DNA of 64,000 nucleotides from Halobacillus_B sp963739045 (GCA_963739045.1 CAVTYY010000001.1:186001-250000); one strand, 5' to 3'. Numbered from the stretch's first letter, positions 35,769 to 44,681 are shown. Program-made: numbers and translations. Notes: a model not told the origin generated them from the sequence alone.

Positions 35769-37867
35769 TAGACTAATTGTTCATCCACTTGTACGGATCG
35801 ATTTGCTGGTTTTTTTTGCAGTAAAACTGTCAGGCTGATTAAAGTTACTAATATAGTCGCTCCCATATCGGCTAAAATAGCCACCCACAGCGTAAGGAGT
35901 CCCGGTATCGTAAGCAGTAAGGCGAATAACTTCAACCCTAAGGCAAGCCCCAGATTAAGCTTGATGACTCGATTTACGTGCTTGGCAATCTTCACAGCTT
36001 CAGGCAGTTTGCCAAGATGGTCCTGCATAAGAACAAGGTCTGCCGTTTCAATTGCACTGTCGGTTCCTTTTCCCATAGCTATTCCTAAATCAGCAGCTGC
36101 CAGTGCAGGGGCATCATTGATTCCATCCCCTACCATTGCTACTTTTGAATGACGGCTTAGTTCTCTTATTTGATCTACCTTTTGATCAGGCAGTAAACCT
36201 GAGAACACATGAGTGACTCCTATTTGGGAGGCCACCTTTTCAGCTGTCGCTTGATGGTCACCTGTCAGCATGACCGTGTTCTTTATCCCGGAGGCATGTA
36301 GCTGCTGGATCAGGGAGCGGCTTTCTTCTCTAATTTCATCGGCGATCCCAAACACACCCAACATGCTATCCTCGGCGGCCAAGATCACAAGAGTAAAGCC
36401 TTCGTTCTTAAATTTCTCAATATCTTCTTGCTGCTGTTCCGTTATCCTAACGTGCTCTACTAATTTCTCATTACCAGCCCAATACCTTTTCCCGTCGATC
36501 ATCGCCTGCATGCCTTCTCCTGGCACCGCTGTAAGACTGTCCGGTTCGTTAAATTGATCCGTGTGTTCAGCGGCTTTGTTCATAACGGCCTGGGCAATCG
36601 GATGAGAGGAATTCTTCTCTATAGCTCCCGCTGTTGAATAAAATATCTCTTCATCATAGACGATTACTTGCTGAACTACCGGCTTTCCTTTCGTCAAAGT
36701 TCCCGTTTTATCAAAAGCGATAGTGTCTATTTTTCCTAATTGCTCAAGAAAAACGCCGCCTTTTACTAAGATTCCATTGCGGGCGTTTTTAGTAATTCCC
36801 GACACGATAGCTATTGGGGAAGATAATATTAAAGCACAAGGGCAGCCCACGATTAACACGGCGAGACCTTGATATACCCAAGTGCCCCATTCCCCACCGA
36901 AGAAAAGCGGCGGCAGAATCATAACCAATAAAGAAACGAGCATAATAGCGGGGGTGTAATATTTAGAGAATTTATTGATAAATAGCTCAGTAGGTGTTTT
37001 CATTTCCTGTGCCTCTTCGACTAAATGTAAAATTTTCGCCAGAGAAGAATCTTTATATAAAGTAGTAATTTCCACTTTCAGAAGCCCTTCATTATTGATG
37101 CTGCCTCCATATAATTGGTCCCCGGTCGATTTCTCAACAGGCAGGGATTCGCCGGTAATTGCTGCTTCGTTTACCGAACTCGATCCTGTAAGAATCACTC
37201 CATCTGAAGGAATCTTCTCACCTGCTTTGACAAGCACAATGTCTTTCTTCCGTAAATCATTGATCGAAACCACAGTCTCTATGCCATTACGATCCACTCT
37301 TGTCGCCTGTTTAGGGGCCGCTTCTAACAGCTTTTCCATAGAATGCCGGGCTTTCTCCATCCCCAGTCCTTCTAAATATTCATTCAACCCGAAGAGGATG
37401 GCTACGATCGTTGCTTCTCTCCATTCTCCAATTGCAACAGCACCTACAAGAGCGATTGTCATTAACGTATCCATGGTAAATTTAAGCTTGATTAAATTCT
37501 TTGCACCTTTGATAAAGGTCGACCAGCCGCTGATCCCCATCGCTAATGCATACATCAAGATTAATACACTTCCAGGAACCACCGGATTCATAATAAAAGT
37601 GAGGCCGAAAATACCCGCCGAAAGTATGACGAACCATGGCCATTTCTTACTTTGAGGTTGTTCTTCGTTTATATCTTCGACCAGAGCTGCCCCATCTGCT
37701 TGTAAAATACTTCGAACCCTTTGTATATCTACTTCTTCATTAATAATAAGCTTACTGGAATTAAACTTTATTTCTGAATCTTCACCATGGTGAAGCTGTT
37801 TGACTTGGTTTTCCATATCCGCTGCACAGTTTGCACAGGATAATCCCTGGATTTTATATTCTCTCAT
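35768..37867 (-). CDS. Heavy-metal P1B-type ATPase (CadA/ZntA group)
   Basis: 699 residues. One N-terminal metal-binding domain with GLSCANCAAD, eight membrane helices with the CPC motif (GCPCALILSSPIAIVSG), phosphorylation site DKTGTLTKG and hinge GDGINDAPALAAADLGIAMG. CPC with this architecture fits Zn/Cd/Pb/Co export (CadA, ZntA), and B. subtilis CadA has similar length. A copper pump cannot be fully excluded. The promoter has a palindromic site at the transcription start, as for ArsR/CzrA-type metal sensors. No regulator gene is adjacent. Confidence 0.9.
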   Translation of the reverse strand: MREYKIQGLSCANCAADMENQVKQLHHGEDSEIKFNSSKLIINEEVDIQRVRSILQADGAALVEDINEEQPQSKKWPWFVILSAGIFGLTFIMNPVVPGSVLILMYALAMGISGWSTFIKGAKNLIKLKFTMDTLMTIALVGAVAIGEWREATIVAILFGLNEYLEGLGMEKARHSMEKLLEAAPKQATRVDRNGIETVVSINDLRKKDIVLVKAGEKIPSDGVILTGSSSVNEAAITGESLPVEKSTGDQLYGGSINNEGLLKVEITTLYKDSSLAKILHLVEEAQEMKTPTELFINKFSKYYTPAIMLVSLLVMILPPLFFGGEWGTWVYQGLAVLIVGCPCALILSSPIAIVSGITKNARNGILVKGGVFLEQLGKIDTIAFDKTGTLTKGKPVVQQVIVYDEEIFYSTAGAIEKNSSHPIAQAVMNKAAEHTDQFNEPDSLTAVPGEGMQAMIDGKRYWAGNEKLVEHVRITEQQQEDIEKFKNEGFTLVILAAEDSMLGVFGIADEIREESRSLIQQLHASGIKNTVMLTGDHQATAEKVASQIGVTHVFSGLLPDQKVDQIRELSRHSKVAMVGDGINDAPALAAADLGIAMGKGTDSAIETADLVLMQDHLGKLPEAVKIAKHVNRVIKLNLGLALGLKLFALLLTIPGLLTLWVAILADMGATILVTLISLTVLLQKKPANRSVQVDEQLV

Positions 37868-37926
37868 AAGCGCCCCTTTCTAAAAATGAACAGGAAGAAA
37901 GTAAATGATTTGTCCGCCCATTATAT

Positions 37927-37949
37927 GCACATATATTCATATATACACC
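37927..37949. promoter_or_regulatory. Candidate metal-sensor operator upstream of the P-type ATPase
   Basis: On the minus strand TATATATGAATATATG is a 12-2-12-like imperfect palindrome resembling ArsR/CzrA sites. It lies just downstream of the -10. Confidence 0.45.
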
Positions 37950-37950
37950 T

Positions 37951-37979
37951 ATGTTATGTAACCCTTTCCTTATTGTCAA
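37951..37979 (-). promoter_or_regulatory. Sigma-A promoter of the P-type ATPase gene
   Basis: On the minus strand TTGACA and TAACAT with 17 nt between. Very good -35. Confidence 0.75.
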
Positions 37980-38175
37980 CAGCATATGACTATTCCATTA
38001 CACTATTTTTTTCAGATCCTCCATTTACTCCGTCTTCTCGATGATAACCCCTCTGTATCCCTTCAAATAATTACCTCATTACATTAGGTAAGTTCAATCA
38101 TTTGTTTTTAGAAAAACACAGGATTACAATGTTTCCTGTACCATCCATTTAAACTTAAAGGGAGGAATGAAGTGT
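37980..38175. other. Intergenic region between the P-ATPase promoter and the DJ-1 gene
   Basis: No gene. Contains the ribosome site of the DJ-1 gene at its right end (GGGAGG, 38160-38165). No clear palindrome. Confidence 0.4.
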
Positions 38176-38835
38176 ATGTCTAAAAAAATTCTGATGGTTG
38201 TAACAAACCACGAAAAAATCAATGATGATACACCAACCGGCCTTTGGTTATCTGAATTCGGCGAGGCCTATAATGAATTCAAAAAGCAAGGGTATCAGGT
38301 CACCGTTGCCAGTCCTCTTGGCGGACAAGCTCCTGTAGACCCAGGCAGTGTTAGTGAAGATGAACCACAAGAAATTTTAAATACTAAACCTCAGCTTGAA
38401 AACACAGTGAAAACATCAGAGGTTACTGCAAAAGACTTTGATGCGATCTTCTTGCCAGGTGGACACGGTACCATGTTTGACCTTCCAAAAGATGAGAAGC
38501 TGCAAGAATTGCTGAGAGATTTCTATGAAACAGATAAACCAGTGGCAGCTGTATGCCATGGCCCATCAGGACTTGTTGGAGCCACCCTCTCTAACGGCGA
38601 ACCGCTCGTGGCAGGAAAGCGTGTTAATGCTTTCACTGATCGCGAAGAAAAAGATACCACATTAGATCAATATATGCCTTTCTTACTTGAAACAAAAATA
38701 CGGGAACTCGGAGCAACTTTTGTTGCTGCACCTAACTGGTCCGTTCATGTTGAAGTTGATGGTAATCTGATCACCGGACAAAACCCACAATCCACTGTGG
38801 CTGTAGCTCAAGAATTTATTAAGAAATTAGCCTAA
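38176..38835 (+). CDS. DJ-1/PfpI family protein (Hsp31-like)
   Basis: 219 residues from the ATG at 38176, 10 nt after GGGAGG; the upstream ATG at 38167 is too close to the site. It has the class-I amidotransferase-like fold: the nucleophile elbow AAVCHGPSGL, IFLPGGHGTMFDL and PNWSVHVEVDG. The family includes chaperones, deglycases and glyoxalases. The exact activity is open. The gene ends in a composite repeat terminator. Confidence 0.9.
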   Translation: MSKKILMVVTNHEKINDDTPTGLWLSEFGEAYNEFKKQGYQVTVASPLGGQAPVDPGSVSEDEPQEILNTKPQLENTVKTSEVTAKDFDAIFLPGGHGTMFDLPKDEKLQELLRDFYETDKPVAAVCHGPSGLVGATLSNGEPLVAGKRVNAFTDREEKDTTLDQYMPFLLETKIRELGATFVAAPNWSVHVEVDGNLITGQNPQSTVAVAQEFIKKLA

Positions 38836-38849
38836 AGCGATATAATTAA

Positions 38850-38960
38850 AATGGGACAAGGTTTGTGCCTATAGTAAATCCGAACGTTGATGCAATGGTA
38901 GCGACATTACTGCATCATCGTTCGGATTTTTTGTCCTGTATGATACCAGCCTTCTAGCCA
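38850..38960 (+). repeat. Composite repeat with CCGAACGATGA terminator, copy 2
   Basis: TGGGACAAGGTTTGTGCC, then AAATCCGAACGTTGATGCA paired with TGCATCATCGTTCGGATTT and T-run, then TGTATGATACCAG. It follows the DJ-1 stop by about 15 nt. Confidence 0.8.
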
Positions 38961-39048
38961 TTTCCCATTTTGTGATTATAGAAGAGAATGAAGTGAAGGG
39001 TCCCAATCTCTTTTTATGTAACAGGGAGCTGTACAAGCCCCCTGAAAG

Positions 39049-39273
39049 TTAGTGGATATCCCTGGGGACTTCATCTAATTCATCAATGATTCGAGAAACT
39101 AGAATATAAAACATAAATTGCCAGAATATAAACAAGATACCTAGAACAATTAATGCAGGGGCAGCCGTATATCCAGGTGTTGCGATGGCGGCAATGGCTA
39201 CTGCCGCAAGGGATACAGGCACAAGAAATGCAGTAAATAAAGCTAAACCAAGGGCTTTTGCAATGGCTTCCAT
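39049..39273 (-). CDS. Small membrane protein, two helices
   Basis: 74 residues with two hydrophobic helices (about 6-30 and 38-60) and a polar C-terminus SRIIDELDEVPRDIH. Strong site AGGAGGTGAG before the ATG. No recognised family. It stands alone. Confidence 0.7.
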   Translation of the reverse strand: MEAIAKALGLALFTAFLVPVSLAAVAIAAIATPGYTAAPALIVLGILFIFWQFMFYILVSRIIDELDEVPRDIH

Positions 39274-39422
39274 AGGAACCTCACCTCCTGTTAACAGCTT
39301 ATGAAACAGGAAATTTATATTTTGGACGAGGACCTATATTCAGGTAAAAACAGGCGGTTTACCAGACACTTTGTTCTCATAATGATAAAATGAAAACCAT
39401 CATTTAGAAAAAGGAGCGCGGT

Positions 39423-39848
39423 ATGATGAAGAAGCTTGATCATATTGGTATCGCCGTAAGAAATATAGAAGATAGTATCCACTTCTACACAAACGTGCTT
39501 GACGGCCGTCTGATTGACCGATATAGGAGTGAAAAAAAGGGTGTAGAAAGTGAAATTGCCATTATCGATGTAGACGGAGATCGTACAGAGCTATTGATGC
39601 CCACTAATAACACAACCTCTCCGATTGCCAGATTCATAAAGCAGAAAGGTAAAGGAGTCCACCACGTTGCCTATCATGTCGGTGATTTAGATGAAGCATT
39701 ACAAGAGCTTAAAGAAAAGGGTGTTCGAACACTAGAGGACTCCTTAAGGGTTAATAAGCATGGGAGACGTCTCGTCTACTTAAATCCAGTGGACACTGAA
39801 GGAACCATTGTAGAGTATTGTGACTACCCAGAAGAATATAAGAAGTAA
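39423..39848 (+). CDS. VOC family protein, methylmalonyl-CoA epimerase-like
   Basis: A 141-residue two-module VOC protein with LDHIGIAVRNIEDSIHFYTNVL (first metal His), VHHVAYHV (second His) and a C-terminal GTIVEYCDY (Glu ligand). This matches methylmalonyl-CoA epimerase in length and motifs. In bacilli the gene normally lies with methylmalonyl-CoA mutase; here it is alone, so the assignment is tentative. GGAGCGCGG precedes the ATG. Confidence 0.75.
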   Translation: MMKKLDHIGIAVRNIEDSIHFYTNVLDGRLIDRYRSEKKGVESEIAIIDVDGDRTELLMPTNNTTSPIARFIKQKGKGVHHVAYHVGDLDEALQELKEKGVRTLEDSLRVNKHGRRLVYLNPVDTEGTIVEYCDYPEEYKK

Positions 39849-39939
39849 ATATCGATATACAGAGAAAGGAGCAGGAACAAAAGAAAATGCCTGCCATCTA
39901 AAGACGCACAATCAAGGAAGTACAGGGTCTTACTCAGAA

Positions 39940-40062
39940 TGACCGCTCCGGAAATACACTCCGCTTTTCGCGGGCGGCTGGTCTGCCTCCTCGTGCTGCG
40001 CACTCCGGGGTCAAACCTATGCCTTCCTCCCGCAGAAGTCTACGTGTATTTCCTACGCTCGA
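39940..40062 (-). repeat. Dispersed repeat, second subfamily
   Basis: Ends GGAAATACAC and GTGTATTTCC. The interior, on the minus strand, has GACTTCTGCGGGAGG, GACCCCGGAGTGCGCAGCAC and GAGGAGGC, as in the 170-bp elements, but with different ends. A subfamily marker is the CGCTTTTCGCGGGCGG block. Confidence 0.7.
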
Positions 40063-40109
40063 ATAGTTTCTATTTTTCCCAAACCAATAGACATCCTGTG
40101 TAAACTCAA

Positions 40110-40205
40110 TAAATTCTATATCATTCTTGCCAGAAAAACCCGAACGATGAAAGTGATACTCCTTCATTGTTCGGGTTTAATAATGTCTACTTCTGTCCCA
40201 GCCTC
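40110..40205 (-). repeat. Composite repeat with CCGAACAATGA terminator, copy 3 (minus)
   Basis: On the minus strand GCTGGGACAGAAGTAG, ATTAAACCCGAACAATGA, then TCATCGTTCGGGTTTTTCTG. The hairpin spans about 40130-40179. It is oriented to end the minus-strand DAO-family gene. Confidence 0.78.
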
Positions 40206-41330
40206 TTACTGTGTGTAATCCAGAGCACCTTGGATATCATAGTCCTCAGGATCAAGTTCAGTCTGCTGATTAAGAGCAAGCTTCGCCAGCTGATCCCCTA
40301 AATAAGGTCCCGAGGTCAAACCAGAGGCACCAAGTCCATTCGCTGCTAGAATCCCCTCAAACCCGGGCAATGAGCCGAATACAGGTAAAAATCCTGGAGT
40401 GAACGGACGGAAACCCGCCCTTGTTTCAAGAAAAGTGCTATCTTTAAGTCCAGGGGCAACGTCTAACGCTTTATCGAAAATTTCAAATATGCCGCCTGCC
40501 GTTATTCGGTCATCCAAACCGGCATCATTCTCATGAGTCGCTCCAGCTACAACCCTGCCGTTCTCAAAGGAAAGAAGATACTGATCATTCGGCGGCATGA
40601 CCACGGGCCAGGCACTTGTATCCGTGTTGGGAAGCTCGAGATGCACAATTTGAGCTTTCTGGGAACTTACAGCAAATTGGATTCCCAGCGGCTTGAGGAG
40701 ATCCTTGGCCCATACCCCGGAGGTTACGATCACCTTGTCGGCATACAGAGCCTCATCCTCCACTTCCACACCTATGACTCGCTTGTTTTCATGCAATAAT
40801 GCTGCTTTCCCTCGCCTCACCGTGGCACCATTTCTTTCCGCAGCACGAATTAAAGCAGCTCTCAATGCTCGTCCATCCACTCGAGCCGCTCCGCTGACGT
40901 GAACAGCCCCGTATCCGTCCGCTAGAGGCGGGAATAGTTTCTTTGTTTCACTGGCAGACAGTCGCGTGATTTCGCCTATTTCCGGGGCTTCTTCTCTTCT
41001 TTTCATGGCACGTTCTACCATTTTCTCTAACTTTTGTTCATCGGTGTGAAGGCTTACGGCCCCTACACGCTTATATCCGGTTTCTGTCTCCCCGTCAGCT
41101 TGTAACTCTTCCATAAGTGCAGGGTAGTAGGCTGCCCCGCCCTTAGCAAGCCGGTACCAAATCTTATTACGACGCTGAGACAGCCAGGGACATACAATAC
41201 CAGCTGCCGCATCTGTAGCTTGACCCAGATCTTTCCCATCTATGATCGTGACTCTCGCTCCTTCTTTAGCAAGACGGTAGGCTGTCGATGCTCCCAGCAC
41301 CCCTGCTCCTACAACAATAAAGGACTCCAT
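40206..41330 (-). CDS. FAD-dependent D-amino acid oxidase/glycine oxidase family protein (YurR-like)
   Basis: 374 residues. FAD site VVGAGVLGASTAYRLAKEG from residue 6, an ARVTIIDGKDLG second strand and a late GILAANGLGASGLTSGP that binds FAD. It is the DAO family (glycine oxidase, sarcosine oxidase, DadA-like). The substrate cannot be named. AGGGGAAGC precedes the ATG. Confidence 0.83.
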   Translation of the reverse strand: MESFIVVGAGVLGASTAYRLAKEGARVTIIDGKDLGQATDAAAGIVCPWLSQRRNKIWYRLAKGGAAYYPALMEELQADGETETGYKRVGAVSLHTDEQKLEKMVERAMKRREEAPEIGEITRLSASETKKLFPPLADGYGAVHVSGAARVDGRALRAALIRAAERNGATVRRGKAALLHENKRVIGVEVEDEALYADKVIVTSGVWAKDLLKPLGIQFAVSSQKAQIVHLELPNTDTSAWPVVMPPNDQYLLSFENGRVVAGATHENDAGLDDRITAGGIFEIFDKALDVAPGLKDSTFLETRAGFRPFTPGFLPVFGSLPGFEGILAANGLGASGLTSGPYLGDQLAKLALNQQTELDPEDYDIQGALDYTQ

Positions 41331-41423
41331 AAGCTTCCCCTCTTCCGTATATTCTCGTAATCGCTATTCTACAAGATAATCGGTTCCCTCACAAATGCCG
41401 CGTAAGCAGCGTCAGATTCATTG

Positions 41424-41470
41424 TAAAAAAGTAAACCCAAGATGCAGGACGCACCTTGAGTTTACTTTGG
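41424..41470 (-). terminator. Terminator of the 569-residue membrane protein gene
   Basis: On the minus strand AAGTAAACTCAAGGTGC and GCATCTTGGGTTTACTT enclose GTCCT and are followed by T6. Confidence 0.85.
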
Positions 41471-41478
41471 AGTGCTGG

Positions 41479-43188
41479 TTATTTATTCAGCGCTTTAATT
41501 GTCAGGTTTTCAACCGTTGCGGTTCCATTGCCTCTTACTTTCACTTCTGCATCCACCTGGTCCCCTTTTTGCAGGAAGATCGATAGCGGAGCCTTACTCA
41601 CATTCACCGTATAAATGGTGGAGTCTCCTTCGATCAAGAACTGCACGGACTGCCTTTTATCTGTGGAGGTGACGAGTACACGGTTAACCGTACCACTTTT
41701 CGTTACGGTTTCTACGTCTTCACTTCCCTCTACATTACTCGGATCCTGGGCAAGCTGAAGCCGATAAGCATTCAATGTTTGCTGTGCGGTGTCGCCAAAC
41801 ACGGCAAAATCAGAATCGGAAGCTTTAATATAAGCATACTGTTTAAATAAACCGTTTGGATCTAATACGTTTACGATCCAAGTCGGATTTCCGTCGATAT
41901 TATAAAGAATAGGCATCGATCCTTCCCAATTCTTCTCAGGAAATTCTTTATTTACGATTTGCTTTGCCCCTTTACTATCCATAATTCCGTTATTCTTCTT
42001 CCCATTATAGTATGTGAGCTGGCCGGTTCGGGCATGAATAAGTGTATAACCAAGGGCTGAATCAATGTTTTCTTTTGGAGAGGCCATATCGGTGAAGTAA
42101 TACATTTCTCCATTTTCATTAAAGATTGGCGTAACGCTGCTTTCTGTGCCTGAATCATTGGGAATCTTCACATCTTTCTTACCAAACAAAGAATTCAGCC
42201 AGCCGTGCACGTATTTACCGAAATACGTGTTCATATCAGCAGCCATTTCTGAACTGATGGACCCATCAATGAACTCAGGGGATTTATCTGTGTCATAAGA
42301 TTTCACTTTTCCTGAAACAGGATCCACCACTGCCACTTTTACCTCGTTTAAATCCGGGCGGTTGGTGAGAGGAATAGGCTTGTAAAGAGTCTGCACATAC
42401 CACGGTTTGCCCTTATCGTCTACTTCAATCTGGGCTTCCCCACTTTGAATATAACCTGGATATGCACCATAAATGGCTCTTTGTACATTCTTATTAAAAT
42501 AACTGGAATTGGTAAATTTCATTTTACTATCCATAAATTCAGGCTGAGCATTCACATTCGTCGCATCGATTGAAAAATACCCTTCTGTTTCTTTGCCTCT
42601 TAGGTATTTCCAAAAGCTCGTAAACTCGACAGGAGCAATATACACAATGTCACCGTCAACACGCTGCGCCTGAAGCTTACCTAAATCATAGAACTGCGTA
42701 TTCGGTACGACACTCATCGCTTTTTGGATTTTATTCCTTGCTGATTCCGGAGCCACCGAAATGGGCGTATTATTTTCATTCAGTGGTTTCGCTTCCCCTT
42801 CTTCCTTTTTATCGATCGAATTATACGTGTTGTCTAAGGAAAGAATACCAGCCACGAATATTCCCACGATCGCAAGTGCCGTAAGGAAGAAAATGATTCC
42901 CGATGGAGATTTATGAATCTGTTTTAATTGAGTATTAATTCTAGCGCCTGCATAGAGCAGCGGCGTTAATAGAGCGGCGACTACCCCATTCATAATAATC
43001 ATATTGGCAAGGGTCATCGGCGGCAGGAAGATATAGACAATTACACTAACCACAATAAATCCAAAGATCAACAGACCGACAGCGGTTTGGAGTATCTGTT
43101 TTTTATTTTTTCTTGTAAGTAAAGCTACCACGGTTAATAAAATAAACAATAGAAATGACATCAGTGTGGTGGTTACAATTCCAGACAT
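41479..43188 (-). CDS. Membrane protein of unknown function, 569 residues
   Basis: Four N-terminal hydrophobic helices (about 5-24, 33-56, 60-80 and 97-117) are followed by a ~450-residue hydrophilic, probably extracytoplasmic domain. The domain has blocks such as YIAPVEFTSFWKYLRG, YVQTLYKPIPLTNRP and VKVAVVDPVSGKVKSYD, and a beta-rich tail (VNVSKAPLSIFLQKGDQVD). The tail has the look of an OB-like or S1-like fold. I do not recognise a named family. GGGAGAG precedes the ATG. It is alone between two terminators. Confidence 0.7.
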   Translation of the reverse strand: MSGIVTTTLMSFLLFILLTVVALLTRKNKKQILQTAVGLLIFGFIVVSVIVYIFLPPMTLANMIIMNGVVAALLTPLLYAGARINTQLKQIHKSPSGIIFFLTALAIVGIFVAGILSLDNTYNSIDKKEEGEAKPLNENNTPISVAPESARNKIQKAMSVVPNTQFYDLGKLQAQRVDGDIVYIAPVEFTSFWKYLRGKETEGYFSIDATNVNAQPEFMDSKMKFTNSSYFNKNVQRAIYGAYPGYIQSGEAQIEVDDKGKPWYVQTLYKPIPLTNRPDLNEVKVAVVDPVSGKVKSYDTDKSPEFIDGSISSEMAADMNTYFGKYVHGWLNSLFGKKDVKIPNDSGTESSVTPIFNENGEMYYFTDMASPKENIDSALGYTLIHARTGQLTYYNGKKNNGIMDSKGAKQIVNKEFPEKNWEGSMPILYNIDGNPTWIVNVLDPNGLFKQYAYIKASDSDFAVFGDTAQQTLNAYRLQLAQDPSNVEGSEDVETVTKSGTVNRVLVTSTDKRQSVQFLIEGDSTIYTVNVSKAPLSIFLQKGDQVDAEVKVRGNGTATVENLTIKALNK

Positions 43189-43381
43189 AAGCTTTCTCTC
43201 CCATTTTGCAATTTTTTTGTATGCACCTGTTTCATACGTTCCATAAGAAGCTTTCGTTTCACTTTTCTTCTAAAGAATTCCCCTTCTGCCTGCCGACTAC
43301 AATACCCAAGTGGATCCTGCGGTTATTTCTTCCAAGAAAAATGAGCTTCTATCTCCAGGGTATCCATAACTTTTATTAAAA

Positions 43382-43399
43382 TATCTCGAATCAAAGATA
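43382..43399. promoter_or_regulatory. Palindrome upstream of the yceI promoter
   Basis: TATCT and AGATA face each other across CGAATCAA. It resembles MhqR-type sites (TATCTcgaa...) known from B. subtilis quinone-response genes. It lies 8 nt before the -35. Confidence 0.4.
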
Positions 43400-43406
43400 A
43401 AAACCC

Positions 43407-43435
43407 TTGACGGATCCAAACGCACATTATATACT
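43407..43435 (+). promoter_or_regulatory. Sigma-A promoter of the yceI-like gene
   Basis: TTGACG and TATACT with 17 nt between. Confidence 0.72.
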
Positions 43436-43452
43436 ACTTACATAAAGTAAGT
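43436..43452. promoter_or_regulatory. Candidate operator at the yceI transcription start
   Basis: ACTTAC-N5-GTAAGT abuts the -10. A MarR/HxlR-type repressor would fit; none is encoded next to it. Confidence 0.5.
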
Positions 43453-43496
43453 TGATAAAAAATTATTAGTTACTATTTTTGTAGGAGGAATTATTA

Positions 43497-44027
43497 ATGC
43501 CAACACTAACATTAGACAAAGTACACAGCGGGATCGATTTTCAAATCAAACACATGATGGTTTCAAAAGCTAAAGGAGAATTTAAAGATTTCGACGTTAC
43601 GTTCAACGGAGACTTATCTGATCTTTCATCCGCTTCTGTAAAAGTAAAAATTGCAGCGGCATCCATCGATACCGGAAATCAAGACCGTGACGGACACCTT
43701 CAATCTGGTGATTTCTTTGAAGCAGAAAAATACCCTCATTTCATTTTCGAAAGCACTTCTATTAAAAAGCTTTCTGATGAAGAATATGAAATTACCGGCG
43801 ACTTTACCATTAAAGAAGTAACAAACAAAGAAACATTTACCGTAGAATACAACGGCACATCTAAAAGCCCATTAGACGGCAGCACAGTAGCAGGATTCGA
43901 TGTTACCGGCAAACTCAACCGTGAAAAATACGGCCTCACCTATAACGCAGCCCTAGAAACCGGCGGCGTACTCATCGGTAAAGACGTCAAATTCGACGGA
44001 AACTTCGAATTCATAGTAAGTGAATAA
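43497..44027 (+). CDS. YceI family lipocalin-like protein
   Basis: 176 residues with the YceI fold opening LDKVHSGIDFQIKHMMVSKAKGEF, FFEAEKYPHFIFES and a C-terminal GVLIGKDVKFDGNFEF. No signal peptide, so cytoplasmic. Members bind isoprenoid-like lipids and are often induced by stress. AGGAGG precedes the ATG. The promoter has two palindromes. The gene is followed by the repeat array. Confidence 0.9.
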   Translation: MPTLTLDKVHSGIDFQIKHMMVSKAKGEFKDFDVTFNGDLSDLSSASVKVKIAAASIDTGNQDRDGHLQSGDFFEAEKYPHFIFESTSIKKLSDEEYEITGDFTIKEVTNKETFTVEYNGTSKSPLDGSTVAGFDVTGKLNREKYGLTYNAALETGGVLIGKDVKFDGNFEFIVSE

Positions 44028-44039
44028 AAAAACTCTAAC

Positions 44040-44681
44040 AAAAGTGGAAGCGCCTTGGAAGGCCCGACAAGCATAAGACGAGCGGCGGAGTGGATGGCTC
44101 TTTATCCACGCAGGCGATCGACTTATGACTCGAGGGGCTAGGCGCTGGAGCTAGATGAATCAAAAGTGGAGAGGAGCGTTTAGATCCTCCGGGCTAAGTC
44201 AGCGGCTGCAAGAGGGGCGATCTTCCCCCTCTGGAAGTCGATGGCTTAGAACCGCGTGGATCTGCGACTCGCAGCTGGATGTTCAAAAGCGGAAGCGCCT
44301 TGGGCAGCTGCGACATGCATAAGCAAAACCATGGCGTGGCGTTTTTTGCCACAGAATGGGATTGCTTATGTCACGAGCAGCTAGGCGCTGCAGCTGGATG
44401 TTCAAAAGCGGAAGCGCCTTGGGAGGCCCGACAAGCATAAGACGAGCGGCGGAGTGGATGGCTCTTTATCCACGCAGGCGATCGACTTATGACTCGAGAG
44501 GCTAGGCGCTGGAGCTGGATGATTCAAAAGCGGAGAGGAGCGTTTAGATCCCCCGGGCTAAGTCAGCGGCTGCAAGAGGGGCGATTTTCCCCCTCTGGAA
44601 GTCGATGGCTTAGAACCGCGTGGATCTGCGACTCGCAGCTGGATGATTCAAAAGCGGAAGCGCCCTGATAGCCCGACAGCA
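44040..44681 (+). repeat. Tandem array of ~120 nt fold-back repeats, order A-B-C-A-B-fragment
   Basis: Units start AAAAGCGG or AAAAGTGG and end near GCAGCTGGAT or GGAGCTGGAT. A: 44040-44161 and 44404-44525. B: 44162-44284 and 44526-44649. C: 44285-44403. Fragment: 44650-44681. The A and B copies are nearly identical to each other. A and C share AAGCGCCTTGGG at the left and AGGCGCT at the right. The middle stem differs: CATAAG/CTTATG in A, GCATAAGCAA/TTGCTTATG in C, GCTAAG/CTTAG in B. Arms therefore vary together. No coding frame. It lies between yceI and a terminator. Confidence 0.88.

Noticed and set aside
36975..37655. A 226-codon plus-strand frame
   Set aside because: It is the antisense shadow of the P-type ATPase gene, without ribosome site or recognisable domains.
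44040..44681. CRISPR array or insertion sequence
   Set aside because: Units are ~120 nt with internal fold-back and no unique spacers; no transposase frame is present.
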